The notes beneath the pieces are model-generated. The model was given only the letters and a program-made list of their open reading frames with translations, did no database searches and was not told the DNA's origin. This document shows, in pieces, positions 42,908 to 52,522 of a stretch of 56,000 nucleotides of DNA. The position numbers were made by a program, and so were the translations under genes. Source of the stretch: Bacteroidales bacterium (lineage in GTDB: Bacteria > Bacteroidota > Bacteroidia > Bacteroidales > UBA4417); NCBI GenBank assembly GCA_030654075.1, contig JAURYB010000195.1, forward strand, positions 1-56,000, read 5' to 3'. The number at the start of each line of letters is the position of its first letter. The first letter of the stretch is position 1.

Positions 42908-43493
42908 ATTTCCCCCTATCCCCTTCCAGATATTCCACCGTACTTATCACCTTAGCATAGGCTTTAAGAGTTGCCAGAGTTGCAAGATGAACATCTTCAG
43001 CCTTTACGGTTTTTCCATCAAAAGTTTGGTTCTTTGCTGCACAGGCATCATGAATTACCGTGCAATCAAAATCCAAATCAGATGCAGCGCGGGTGGCAGC
43101 TTCGAGGCACATATTGGTTTGCATGCCGCAAATCACAATCTTCTTTATTCCATTATTATTAAGGTAAGCAAGCAAATCAGTATTAAGGAAACTATTCACT
43201 TCCTTCTTTATAATTACTTTCTCACCAGGCAAAGGAGCAACGTTTGAATGTATTTCCGCACCTTTTCCATCACCATGTTTCACATGAATAACTAACTGAT
43301 TTGTTTCCCGAAAATTGAGTAAGAGTTTCTGTGCATTCAGGCTTGCCGGAATCGGGTTCACCAGTTCCGACGATCCACCGGCAAAGTAGAAATTCTGGAT
43401 ATCTATTATGAGAAGTGCTGTTTTAGGCGCTTCATTTTGAGCATTTGATAGTATCGGAATCATCATACCTAGTATTAGAAGTAACTTTTTCAT
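42906..43493 (-). CDS. exported isochorismatase-like cysteine hydrolase
   Basis: A 195-residue protein with a signal peptide (MKKLLLILGMMIPILSNAQ). The catalytic triad of the isochorismatase-like family is intact: D31 (LLIIDIQNFYF), K97 (IIKKEVNSF) and C129 (GMQTNMCLEAATRAA). Related enzymes include nicotinamidases and other amidohydrolases, which are mostly cytoplasmic, so export is unusual. The substrate is unknown. It is a single gene. Confidence 0.85.
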   Translation of the reverse strand: MKKLLLILGMMIPILSNAQNEAPKTALLIIDIQNFYFAGGSSELVNPIPASLNAQKLLLNFRETNQLVIHVKHGDGKGAEIHSNVAPLPGEKVIIKKEVNSFLNTDLLAYLNNNGIKKIVICGMQTNMCLEAATRAASDLDFDCTVIHDACAAKNQTFDGKTVKAEDVHLATLATLKAYAKVISTVEYLEGDRGK

Positions 43494-43875
43494 AATGATA
43501 CTTTTAAACTTATGGATTACAATTTTAAAAGTTTGAAGTGGAGAAACCCAACATCATTGGGAAAACCCAAAATTACTATAAAAACCAACGTGAAGGTGCC
43601 TTTAATGGGGAACAGTATTTTGAAAGTCCCAACAAAACAGCTGTTAGAATTAGAGGTTTGAATGATGAATAATCAATCAGGAAAGGTTACATTTTTTCTT
43701 AAATATTTAACTAAAAAACGGCATGGTTCACCGATGCTTATCCCTGATTAACCGATTTTAAACTTTCTTTAACGTTTTTGCATGTAACATTTCCAAACCA
43801 CCGCCGTCATATGTTCGAAAACCAGATGATAAATCAAAAACCAAAAACCTCGCAAGAGCATAAAAATCAAAAGCC
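43494..43875. other. 382-bp gap without a convincing gene
   Basis: AT-rich DNA between divergent genes. Two short open stretches at 43538-43672 (in different frames) have gene-like codons but no start signal, homology or ribosome site that I can defend. No heptamers and no clear promoter were found, apart from a weak TAACATTTC upstream of the repeat-protein gene. Confidence 0.4.
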
Positions 43876-44679
43876 ATGAAAACATCAATATTAGTATCGG
43901 GAACCGCAGCAATTTGTCTTCTTTTAACCTTCGCAGAAGCACCAGAACGCAGCAAGACTGAAAACAACAATCCATCTTCGGCAAGCAGTACTTATTTCAT
44001 TCCTTCTAACCTTGTTTATACTGCTCCGGAAGACGAACTTTCAGGTAGTAACAAAATATACACTGACATTAAACCCAATGTAAAACTGGTTGATGACTTC
44101 AGTAACCTTAAATTTAATGTTGCCGACTATTCGGAAAACAATGAGATGGCATCTGAAGTAACAACTGAAGAATCCTTTGAATATCTCAAATTTGATGTAA
44201 CTGAATATTCTGAAAACGCTGAGCTGACTGCCCCGGATGCTATTGAATTACCTGTAAACGAATTTGCAAACTTAAAGTTTGATGTAACTAAATTTGCAGA
44301 AAACACGGAACTGACTGATGCAGATGAAATCGAATTACCCGAAAACGAATATTCAGCCTTGAAATTTGATGTAACTAAATACAATGAAAATCTGTCTTCC
44401 ACGGATGAAATTGAAATGCCCGTCAACGAAACAATAAAACTGAAATTTGATGTAATGAAATATGCAGGAAGCACTGAATTAACTGATTTCAATGCAATTG
44501 ATCTACCTGTAAATGAATATAATTACCTGAAATTCGATGTTTCAAAATTCGCTGACAGCAATAAAGTAACCTCATCTGAAATATCTGAACTTCCTGTAGA
44601 TGAATACAGTAATCTCAAATTCGATGTAAACAAATACGCTGCTCAAAGCAATTCTGAATCAGAATACTTAGGTGAATAA
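43876..44679 (+). CDS. secreted acidic protein with seven 29-residue repeats
   Basis: A 267-residue protein with a signal peptide (about 1-20, MKTSILVSGTAAICLLLTFA) and no known domain. Seven copies of a motif near LKFDVTKYAEN begin at residues 78, 104, 133, 162, 189, 218 and 247, so the period is 26-29 residues. Between them lie acidic sequences of the ELTDADEIELPVNEY type. The composition is rich in Asp, Glu, Asn and Ser and poor in Cys. It may be a calcium-binding or surface repeat protein. It is followed by a bidirectional-type terminator. Confidence 0.8.
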   Translation: MKTSILVSGTAAICLLLTFAEAPERSKTENNNPSSASSTYFIPSNLVYTAPEDELSGSNKIYTDIKPNVKLVDDFSNLKFNVADYSENNEMASEVTTEESFEYLKFDVTEYSENAELTAPDAIELPVNEFANLKFDVTKFAENTELTDADEIELPENEYSALKFDVTKYNENLSSTDEIEMPVNETIKLKFDVMKYAGSTELTDFNAIDLPVNEYNYLKFDVSKFADSNKVTSSEISELPVDEYSNLKFDVNKYAAQSNSESEYLGE

Positions 44680-44745
44680 TCCACAAATAAATTCAATATA
44701 AACTTGGTGTAAACTAAAAGTGTTACTGCCACATACTAATTGAAA

Positions 44746-44780
44746 GAGGCTGCCAAATATTGGCAGCCTCTACTCTTTTA
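44746..44780. terminator. bidirectional terminator between convergent genes
   Basis: GAGGCTGCCA (44746-44755) and TGGCAGCCTC (44761-44770) pair perfectly around AATAT, and the strand continues into TACTCTTTT. It lies between the repeat-protein gene and the end of the GH35 gene and could serve both. Confidence 0.85.
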
Positions 44781-44804
44781 GCAAAATATAATTCAAATCT
44801 CGAA

Positions 44805-46664
44805 TTACTTACTTTTCAATTCATCGAGTATTGGCGTAGGAATACAGCTTATCTCCGATTGGATTTTATCATTCAGTTGTTCGAAAATCACAATTTCATT
44901 CTTTCCGGTTTTCAGCCAAACGCCAGGAATAAATAAGGTTTGCTGGGGCCCTACATTCCAATACCGGCCCAGGTTATGCCCGTTAATAAACACAATACCT
45001 TTACCCCAATTATGCATATCAAGGAAAGTATCTCCGGTTTTATTTAGCATAAAACTTCCGGAATAAAATGCAGGCCGGCCTTTTCTGTTTTTCTCAGTAA
45101 ACGAGCCCAATTCCGGTGTTTTATCAAGCGGGAATCGGTACATCTGCCAGTTACCTGTAATTTCTATGCCATTAATAACGACTGGACTGATAATACCTTT
45201 CAGGTTATGAATGATCTCTGATCCATAATTAATACGCCCCATATTTTCGACCAGGATTTCAAGGGTAGCGTTAAATGGAATATCGACATCTATAGAATAG
45301 CTGTTAAAATAGCGGTTCAGTTCACCGATTTTCACGCCATTTACATATATAGTTGCAAAATCCCGTAACCCATTAATTTCGAGTTTCCCACTTATAGGTT
45401 GCTGAAACTTTTTACTGTACAAAACATATCCCTGTCCTTGATTAAGATCTTCGAAAGTCAATGGTTTAGTATTAATAACCGGTTTGATTTTTTCTTTCAG
45501 GGAAGAAATATCAACAATTTTCGACAATTTGATTGAAGGAATAGCAATTACCGGGAAAGCTGCGGGGATTTCAGGAACAGAATAATTGACATGCTTTTTG
45601 AGTTCTTCACGGATAGCCAAAAATTTAGGTGTTGCCCAGCCAGCTTCGCTGATCGGAGCATCATAATCGTAGCTGGTTATATCCGGTTGTATATCATGAT
45701 TTTTATCATAATTGGCACCACTGGTAAACCCGAAATTTGTACCGCCATGTACCATATAGAAATTAAACGATACATTGTTATCAAGGTATTTTTTCATCTG
45801 GGTCACAACCGTTTCGGCTGGAACTTTCTCAAAAGCTTCCGCCCAATGATCGAGCCATCCGGGGTAAAATTCAGCCACCATGTATGGACCTTTGTTACCA
45901 TTGTACTGATTTACAACTTTTTTCAGGTTGTCAATATCATCCTCCCCATTGGCAGTCGGTATGGCACCTTCGATAGTTCCACCTTCGAATAACCAACTTC
46001 CATCGGAAGTAAAAAGAGGAACCTCAACACCGGCTTTAATCAGCTGGTCCCTGATAGCATAGCTGTATTTTTTATGCTCTGCCATAGCGATATCTTTTCG
46101 TTGTGCCACATACGACCCGAATTCATTTTCAGCCTGTATCATGATCACCGGTCCGCCTTTCGTTATCTGCAGATCCTTCACCTGCTCAACAAGTTTGCTG
46201 ATATACACATTACACGAATCAAGAAATGGATTGTTATTAGTACGGATAACTAAATCCTTGTTCTTCTGCAGCCACCATGGATAGCCACCAAACTCCCACT
46301 CTGCGCACGCATATGGACCTGGACGAAGTATCACCATCAGCCCTTGTTCACCTGCGAGTTTAATAAATTCACGGATATTGCGGTCACCACTGGTAAAATC
46401 CCAAATACCGGGCGCTGTTTCGTGAAAGTTCCAGAAAACATACGTTGCCACTGTATTTAAACCCATGGCTTTGATCATTTGAAGACGATGCCTCCAGTAT
46501 TCATGAGGAATACGCGCATAATGCATTTCTCCGCTATAGATCTTAATAGGCTTGCCATCATACATAAATTCACCATCATTGATAGCAAAAGCATGTTTGG
46601 GCTGGGCATCCGCAATTGAAAGAATGCAGGTAATCAGAAAAACGAGAATGATCCCTTTCTTCAT
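44805..46664 (-). CDS. secreted GH35 beta-galactosidase
   Basis: A 619-residue protein from the ATG at 46664 (signal MKKGIILVFLITCILSIADA). The GH35 signatures are IYSGEMHYARIPHEYWRHRLQMIKAMGLNTVATYVFWN, the acid Glu181 in QAENEFG and the nucleophile Glu265 in MVAEFYPGW. The C terminus has galactose-binding-like beta domains (GKGIVFINGHNLGRYWNVGPQQTLFIPG). It should remove terminal beta-galactose from glycans, probably in the periplasm. The upstream frame to 46709 adds no signal. It diverges from the APS-kinase-like gene. Confidence 0.92.
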   Translation of the reverse strand: MKKGIILVFLITCILSIADAQPKHAFAINDGEFMYDGKPIKIYSGEMHYARIPHEYWRHRLQMIKAMGLNTVATYVFWNFHETAPGIWDFTSGDRNIREFIKLAGEQGLMVILRPGPYACAEWEFGGYPWWLQKNKDLVIRTNNNPFLDSCNVYISKLVEQVKDLQITKGGPVIMIQAENEFGSYVAQRKDIAMAEHKKYSYAIRDQLIKAGVEVPLFTSDGSWLFEGGTIEGAIPTANGEDDIDNLKKVVNQYNGNKGPYMVAEFYPGWLDHWAEAFEKVPAETVVTQMKKYLDNNVSFNFYMVHGGTNFGFTSGANYDKNHDIQPDITSYDYDAPISEAGWATPKFLAIREELKKHVNYSVPEIPAAFPVIAIPSIKLSKIVDISSLKEKIKPVINTKPLTFEDLNQGQGYVLYSKKFQQPISGKLEINGLRDFATIYVNGVKIGELNRYFNSYSIDVDIPFNATLEILVENMGRINYGSEIIHNLKGIISPVVINGIEITGNWQMYRFPLDKTPELGSFTEKNRKGRPAFYSGSFMLNKTGDTFLDMHNWGKGIVFINGHNLGRYWNVGPQQTLFIPGVWLKTGKNEIVIFEQLNDKIQSEISCIPTPILDELKSK

Positions 46665-46754
46665 AGGTTTTACTATTAAAAATTTGCCGTAAAGGTAAAC
46701 GATATCCAATTATCCAGTAATAAAAGGGAGAATGAGTTATCATCGCAATTTAAC

Positions 46755-46762
46755 TATTTTTG
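46755..46762 (+). promoter_or_regulatory. -7 element of the APS-kinase-like gene
   Basis: TATTTTTG fits TAnnTTTG, 25 bases before the start. The -33 position is unclear. Confidence 0.5.
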
Positions 46763-46787
46763 CAGGGAAAGAAACTACTTACACTTT

Positions 46788-47315
46788 ATGACACAAACTT
46801 CTGCCGGAAAAATAATATGGCTATACGGGCGCCCATGTTCCGGAAAAACCACACTTTCGGGTTCGGTTGCCGAAGTATTAAAAAACAGAGGTAAATCTGT
46901 TATTATCCTCGACGGCGATGACCTTCGCAACGGGATAAACAGCGATTTAGGTTATACCCTGAATGATCGGCATGAAAACATCAGGAGAGTTTCGGAATTG
47001 GCCAAAATACTGGCAAAGCAGGATTATTGGGTGGTTTGTTCTTTTGTTACTCCAACCAGGGAGTTAAGAGAACTTGTAGAAACGATAAACAGCGATATGA
47101 ATTTGAGTTTGATCTTTATCCAGGCCTCATTGGAAACATGCATCAAAAGAGACGTAAAAGGTCACTATTTAAAAGCAAAAATGCATAACCTCACTGATTT
47201 CACAGGAATCAGTTCGCCTTTTGAGGAGCCGGTAAGTTTCGAAAATTCAATTAATACAGATGAAATAAGTATTGAAGAAGCTACGCTTAGATGCCTGGAC
47301 TTAATAATGAATTAG
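46788..47315 (+). CDS. cysC: adenylylsulfate kinase-like protein (CysC family)
   Basis: A 175-residue APS-kinase-type protein. The P-loop is GRPCSGKTT (14-22), then LDGDDLRNGINSDLGYTLNDRHENIRRVSELAKIL, which is the CysC DGD and substrate region, followed by SFVTPTRELRE and KGHYLKAKMHNLTDFTGISSPFEEP. APS kinase makes PAPS, the sulfate donor for sulfation or assimilation. The P-loop is divergent (RPCSGKTT for LSGSGKST) and no sulfate adenylyltransferase is nearby, so the substrate could be something else. It is a single gene among glycan-related enzymes. Confidence 0.82.
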   Translation: MTQTSAGKIIWLYGRPCSGKTTLSGSVAEVLKNRGKSVIILDGDDLRNGINSDLGYTLNDRHENIRRVSELAKILAKQDYWVVCSFVTPTRELRELVETINSDMNLSLIFIQASLETCIKRDVKGHYLKAKMHNLTDFTGISSPFEEPVSFENSINTDEISIEEATLRCLDLIMN

Positions 47316-47437
47316 CATATTATCAGCTTAAATCACCTGACAATTTTAGCCCGCAAAAGAGCATATTAATATCGGATTCCTTCAATGAAAAAATTTATAC
47401 CTGATGTAATTGAATCAATAAGCCTGGTCAATGTTCA

Positions 47438-50400
47438 TCAATAATTCAATTTGACTGACACCTCTTTTTCTGTCGGCAATTTTGCAGTTTTAATAAAAAT
47501 TATTCCTTTTTTATCCTCCGGATTGAAGTACCACCCGGTTGCGGCCTTATTGAAATCTTCAGCTTTTTTGTATTTTTTCAGTTTGGTTCCCTGAACATTC
47601 AGATTCTTTGGCAGAACAGTACCATGGATCTGGAAGATATAAGTTCTGTTAAGGATTCTGCCTTTAAAATCACCCTTGGCAGTTGAAATGCTTAGCTCGT
47701 TAATCTTAGTACCATCACCGTCAGATAAAGCTATGAACCGGGTTTTAGAGAATTTGCCCTGCCTGTAATCGCGGTTTGATCCTTCATCCTCGAACATTTC
47801 AAAGTTTGCGCCTGGTCCGGGATAAACATCCATGGTAATTGTATCAGCCGGCCGTTCGTTGTCAAACTTCATTTGCTGAAACATCGGGATAATTGAGCCT
47901 GCTTTAACAAACAGCGGGAGTTTATCAAGCGGCGCTGAATATCCGTTCAATGTTGTATTTCCCGGATAAACAGTTCCGTCCCAGTAATCGAACCATTTGC
48001 CTTCGGGCAAATAAATATTGTCACGAACATTTGTATCGCTGTAAACCGGAGCTACAAGGAAGTTTTTACCAAGTAAAAATTCATATTGTGTTGTAGTCCC
48101 CAGCGCAACCGTATCATTCGGATATTCAAGAACCAGGGCGCGAACGGCCGGTGTTCCGGTTTCATATGCCTCGTTGCACAAGGTGTACATGTACGGAGTA
48201 AGCCGCAATTTTAAATCCAGGTATTTCCTGTTAATCGAAGTATATGGCTCACCATAAACATAAGGCTGCTTGTCTTTTGGCGCCCAGCCCGACATCGACA
48301 TAAAAACCGGGGTAAAGCATTTCCATTGCAAGTCGCGGGTAAATGTCTTATCGCTTCCGCCAAAAATACCGTCGATATCGCCGGTGGCACAATTCTGGGC
48401 CGAGAGTCCTGAGCCGATCACAGTTGGAATATGCCAGCGGATATAATCCCAGGTTCCTTTCTGGTCACCGGTCCACATTACGGTATTGCGGTGAGAACCT
48501 GCCCAGCCACATACCGACCAGATAAAGCCACGCGCGTCACTGCTGTTTTCAATTCCATTATAAGCGGCTTTGCACCCGTCGATGGCAAATTTATAGCCTT
48601 CGCCAACCCAGGCCACATCAAGTTTGCAAAGGCGGCTGCCATATTCACCAACTTCACGGGCAATTTTTTCAACGCCGTTTTCAGTCCAAAGTCCGGTGTG
48701 GAAGCCGCGCTTGCTTAATTCTTTAACAACCGAATCCAGTTTGGTGTAGCCGCATCCATAACCGTCATTTGGCAAAATCCAGCCCCTGGGCATATCGTTT
48801 TCAATGTACTGATCGGCAATAAGATGAATAACATCCGGGGTTGTACCGTTATAACCGGTTGTATTTTTCCCCTTAGTAGCTCCGCGGTTGTAGCAGTTAG
48901 CGTCGCCCATTCCCAACGCCCAGCGGGGAGGAAGAAAAGGCTTGCCGGTAATATCGGTGTATGCATTCAGAATATCTTTCAGCGATTCACCGGCAAAATA
49001 ATAGCAATCGAAACGGGCTTCGGAATGCTGCAGCCTTAAAGTGTCGGTAAACGTGTATTCACCCGGGGAATAAGTATTTCTTAAAGCGCCGTAACCATTC
49101 GTACTCATAAAAAATGGTGCAGGATTCGGTGCACCACCATCTTCCCAGTTCCAGTCGATGCGCATCTGGATGGTTTTATCCCGGTGCGAGAACCGGCCGT
49201 TCTGCATACCTCCGCCATAGAAATATTCATTTGCACCTCGTGCCAGGTATTGAACAGTTTCTTTTCCGTAAGTCAAATCCTTTTTCTCTTCCCAGACCAG
49301 GGTTTTATTATCGGGTTTATACATAGCAAAACGAAGCGGATGCAGGTAAGCCCTTAATGCGACTTGTGATGTAAACATCAGGTAATAACCGCCCATATCT
49401 GTAAATTTCACATTCACAATGTCTTTTGGAGGATTTATAACAATATCGGTTCCTGTAGGATTTGCAAATTCACCGTTATACGACATCTGTATCCTGAAAA
49501 TATCATCACGGGCGAAATCGACCTGAACTTTTGCATGGTTGCAATCGAAAGTGAATTTGTTTCCTGAAGCATTAAATCCGGTTACAGCACCCAATTCATA
49601 AGCCTGCGAATACAGTTCCATAGATAAAGTATCGTTTTGTTTGCGGTTATCTTCAGGAAGTGAAGTGTAAAACCGTATTTTGTGAATCCCATAATCAGTA
49701 AGATCGGCCGGAGGAAAAGCAACTACAACGGTGTCGACAATCTGAAGGAAACTCTTATCGGTAAATGGAACTGTGACTTTAACTGCCGGTCTGCTGTCAA
49801 CAATTAAATAGCCATCAAAAGGCTTTTTAATTGCTCCGGAACTAAGGTTGACAACGTTGAATTTGAAAACATCAGCATTTGTAAAAGTATTTCCGGATTT
49901 TGGATGTGAGATGAGTGCAGATGCTGCTATATCTAAATCCAAAGCTTCGGAAAGTTCAATATCATCAACCATCCAATACCAGGCATAAATGCCTCTCCAA
50001 TGGAACCTAAGGAAAACTTTCGATTGGAAAGCCGCTACGGATGTAATGTTGAGTTCAACATGCATCGGGTTAGGACAATCGGCTTCAGTGGCAATACCAT
50101 TGCGGACTTCGTATTCTTTCCAGTCGGTGCCATTGGAAGAAACGCCAACGAACAAACCTCCATCCTTACGCAGTTTTCCCCAATCGTTCCACATAAAATT
50201 CTGCTGAAATTTCAGGACAACAGAACCTTTCTTTGAACAATCGATGACTGAAGTCTGGAAATAAGCATCCGGCCATATACCGGCTTTTTCCCATTTGCGG
50301 TATGCTTTCTCAACCCTGGCACCTGCGGCATACTGCATATGAAAACCACCGCTTTTTGATGCCACGGGTGGTGCCTGCTGATCGCGGCCATACGATCCGG

Positions 50401-50590
50401 GGAAAGGCTGGTTAGTATAATCCCACAAAATGCTACTATCGTTCAAAGCCTTATTTATCCAGCCATCCGGAAGTTTTCCTGACGAAAAATCTTCTTTCCA
50501 GAAAACTTTGTCCGCCAATTTCTGAAAACCCTGGGCAATTAGTTGAATACTCAGGAATAACATCACAATAAATAGGATGAGTTTGTTCAT
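47438..50590 (-). CDS. large secreted GH31 glycosidase (alpha-N-acetylgalactosaminidase-like)
   Basis: A protein of about 1050 residues with a signal peptide (MNKLILFIVMLFLSIQLIAQ). Residues about 30-215 form a MAM/cleaved-adhesin-like beta domain (VFWKEDFSSGKLPDGWIN to WYWMVDDIELSE), followed by the GH31 N-terminal sandwich, the TIM barrel and C-terminal beta domains. The nucleophile is in CKLDVAW (Asp near 658), and the acid/base candidate lies in TGDIDGIFGG (near 738-740). The VGEGYKFAIDGCKAAYNGIE region resembles the alpha-N-acetylgalactosaminidase group of GH31, so mucin-type O-glycans may be the target. This is inferred from motif memory. A start at 50599 adds three residues. Confidence 0.85.
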   Translation of the reverse strand: MNKLILFIVMLFLSIQLIAQGFQKLADKVFWKEDFSSGKLPDGWINKALNDSSILWDYTNQPFPGSYGRDQQAPPVASKSGGFHMQYAAGARVEKAYRKWEKAGIWPDAYFQTSVIDCSKKGSVVLKFQQNFMWNDWGKLRKDGGLFVGVSSNGTDWKEYEVRNGIATEADCPNPMHVELNITSVAAFQSKVFLRFHWRGIYAWYWMVDDIELSEALDLDIAASALISHPKSGNTFTNADVFKFNVVNLSSGAIKKPFDGYLIVDSRPAVKVTVPFTDKSFLQIVDTVVVAFPPADLTDYGIHKIRFYTSLPEDNRKQNDTLSMELYSQAYELGAVTGFNASGNKFTFDCNHAKVQVDFARDDIFRIQMSYNGEFANPTGTDIVINPPKDIVNVKFTDMGGYYLMFTSQVALRAYLHPLRFAMYKPDNKTLVWEEKKDLTYGKETVQYLARGANEYFYGGGMQNGRFSHRDKTIQMRIDWNWEDGGAPNPAPFFMSTNGYGALRNTYSPGEYTFTDTLRLQHSEARFDCYYFAGESLKDILNAYTDITGKPFLPPRWALGMGDANCYNRGATKGKNTTGYNGTTPDVIHLIADQYIENDMPRGWILPNDGYGCGYTKLDSVVKELSKRGFHTGLWTENGVEKIAREVGEYGSRLCKLDVAWVGEGYKFAIDGCKAAYNGIENSSDARGFIWSVCGWAGSHRNTVMWTGDQKGTWDYIRWHIPTVIGSGLSAQNCATGDIDGIFGGSDKTFTRDLQWKCFTPVFMSMSGWAPKDKQPYVYGEPYTSINRKYLDLKLRLTPYMYTLCNEAYETGTPAVRALVLEYPNDTVALGTTTQYEFLLGKNFLVAPVYSDTNVRDNIYLPEGKWFDYWDGTVYPGNTTLNGYSAPLDKLPLFVKAGSIIPMFQQMKFDNERPADTITMDVYPGPGANFEMFEDEGSNRDYRQGKFSKTRFIALSDGDGTKINELSISTAKGDFKGRILNRTYIFQIHGTVLPKNLNVQGTKLKKYKKAEDFNKAATGWYFNPEDKKGIIFIKTAKLPTEKEVSVKLNY

Positions 50591-50713
50591 CGTCGTCAAT
50601 TTTAGATGTCAAAAAAATAAATTATTCCTGAAGAGCTTTGCTAAACCAATAACCATTTCGCCGGATTATCCGATCAAGAAAGATAATTCTGAATTCCTTT
50701 TTCACTTTCGCCC

Positions 50714-52453
50714 CTATTTATTTGCCGGGACTTTTAGTTTTTCTCCTGTTCCCTGTATCATAACCCGTTCCCATTCCTTGCCATAGCCAGGTTGTGAAGG
50801 CGCTTTCGGAATGTTTTTACCGTTGCCGTTTTCGAGCAGTTTGCAGCCTTCGGAATTTTTCACATTGCCATCAATATATTTCATGAACAAGTATTGATAA
50901 AATGTTTTCCAGTCGCTGACAAGTTTATTGCCGGTAAAAACAGAATAACCGGTAAGGTATTCGCGGGCAGCCATCGCATTTTCTTTGTAAAGTTCTGAAG
51001 CCTGCTTATCAACAACATCAACCTCCACGGCAAACTGGTTTTCAATTTGCTGCTGGTATTTTTCTATTTCAGGATGAATCAGGTTATAGCGTGTGTAAGC
51101 CCAGTTATTCACCAGGCTGAATGTCCAATAAGCGGATGTTTCGGACCAGGTAACCATTGAACCGTTGCCTACCGCATAGCTTTTCGGAACCTCATTAATT
51201 CCACAATACATCGGAGCATAAACACATCCATCGGCATCATCTACACCAAACCAGAAAATGCCGCCAACCGGATCAGGCAACCAGCTGCGCGACTGCGCTA
51301 CAAAACTATAACCGGTTTGCTGCGTAGCCACTGCTCTTTCGTTGAGATACATCACACTATCCACTTCAAATTCCATAGGCCGCCAGCGATAAGGAAGCTT
51401 AAAAGGACCGGCTCCGGGATCGTTGCGCATATCCAGCGGCGTATCTTCGTAATGATCGCGCATGGCATCCTTTACCTGCTGAAGCGTTACCGGGGAATCA
51501 GGTTTCACCCATAATGGCAACCTGTTTGAGACAAAGCCATTCAGGTTTTTACTGCCATCCATAAAAACTTTGTTATAAGAAAACTGCCCCTGAACATATC
51601 TCGTATAATCTGTGTTTTCGCGAATTTCTTTATTTATTTTTCTAAAAAATGACCATACCCTTGCATCGCAGAAACGGGCACCTCCAAAATTTAACGGATT
51701 GAAAACATCAGAGAAACTGAATGACTCATCAGTTCCTTTGTAAAATCCGAATTTCTTTGCAAAACTTATAACATCAGCCGAATGATAAACAGTTTGTTTC
51801 GGATCGCTCCAATTGTTGGTTTTCTGAAAAGGGAAAGTTGTGATACGTGCCTGGTTGGCGTGCCCACTTATATATCCATCAGGAATTTGGCGGGCTACCC
51901 ATACGGCTCCTTTCTCGTATTTCCCTTTTCCGATAATTTCCATGATCCAGGCTTCGTTGGCATCCGAAATCGAAAAAGATTCGCCACCGGAAGCATAACC
52001 GTATTGTTCGACCAATTCCGTTATGACTCTGATCATTTCACGTGCTGTTTTCGAACGCTGCAGACCGATTTTCATCAGCGAACCATAATCGAGGAAAGCG
52101 CCGGGCTGGCGACTGAGTGAATCCAGTCCGCCAAAGGTGGTTTCGCCAATAGCAACCTGGTACTCGTTCATCAACTGAACCACCGAATAAGTATGAGGAA
52201 CTTCAGGAATTGAGCCCAGCAATTTACCATTTTCGTAATGATAAACTTCGCGCATATCCCCGGGTTTATGATCGGCAGCCGGGTAAAAATCCAAGGCTCC
52301 GTAACGGGTGTGCGAATCGGCAGCATAAGTTATCATTACGGAACGATCGCTGCTGGCACCTTTTGTGATTATAAAATTGGTACAAGCCAGTGCAGCGTTA
52401 AAACCGAAAAGGCTATTGATAAAGATTGTGATCAGGATAATACGTTTTAGCAT
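50714..52453 (-). CDS. C69-family dipeptidase (PepD-like, exported)
   Basis: From the ATG at 52453 the protein has 579 residues. After the signal (MLKRIILITIFINSLFGFNAALA) the nucleophile Cys24 (ACTNFIITKGAS) opens the mature Ntn-hydrolase domain. The C69 signatures follow: ERGASSDRSVMITYAADSHTRYG-like text, VAIGETTFGG and GGESFSISDANEAWIMEIIGKGKYEKGAVWVARQIPDGYISGHANQAR. It probably cleaves peptides in the periplasm. The start lies only about 40 bases from the left end of an IS66 insertion, which probably altered its promoter. A longer frame from 52507 is made of IS sequence. Confidence 0.85.
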   Translation of the reverse strand: MLKRIILITIFINSLFGFNAALACTNFIITKGASSDRSVMITYAADSHTRYGALDFYPAADHKPGDMREVYHYENGKLLGSIPEVPHTYSVVQLMNEYQVAIGETTFGGLDSLSRQPGAFLDYGSLMKIGLQRSKTAREMIRVITELVEQYGYASGGESFSISDANEAWIMEIIGKGKYEKGAVWVARQIPDGYISGHANQARITTFPFQKTNNWSDPKQTVYHSADVISFAKKFGFYKGTDESFSFSDVFNPLNFGGARFCDARVWSFFRKINKEIRENTDYTRYVQGQFSYNKVFMDGSKNLNGFVSNRLPLWVKPDSPVTLQQVKDAMRDHYEDTPLDMRNDPGAGPFKLPYRWRPMEFEVDSVMYLNERAVATQQTGYSFVAQSRSWLPDPVGGIFWFGVDDADGCVYAPMYCGINEVPKSYAVGNGSMVTWSETSAYWTFSLVNNWAYTRYNLIHPEIEKYQQQIENQFAVEVDVVDKQASELYKENAMAAREYLTGYSVFTGNKLVSDWKTFYQYLFMKYIDGNVKNSEGCKLLENGNGKNIPKAPSQPGYGKEWERVMIQGTGEKLKVPANK

Positions 52454-52522
52454 CAGGATAATTTTTGAGGTAAAAGTAGAAGAAAAAGTTGAGATAGAAG
52501 TATCCACCCCAGCAACCCCATC

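Noticed and set aside
43538..43672. A short protein gene or remnant in the gap before the repeat-protein gene
   Set aside because: Two overlapping frames of about 44 codons each exist but neither has a credible start, ribosome site or recognisable similarity.
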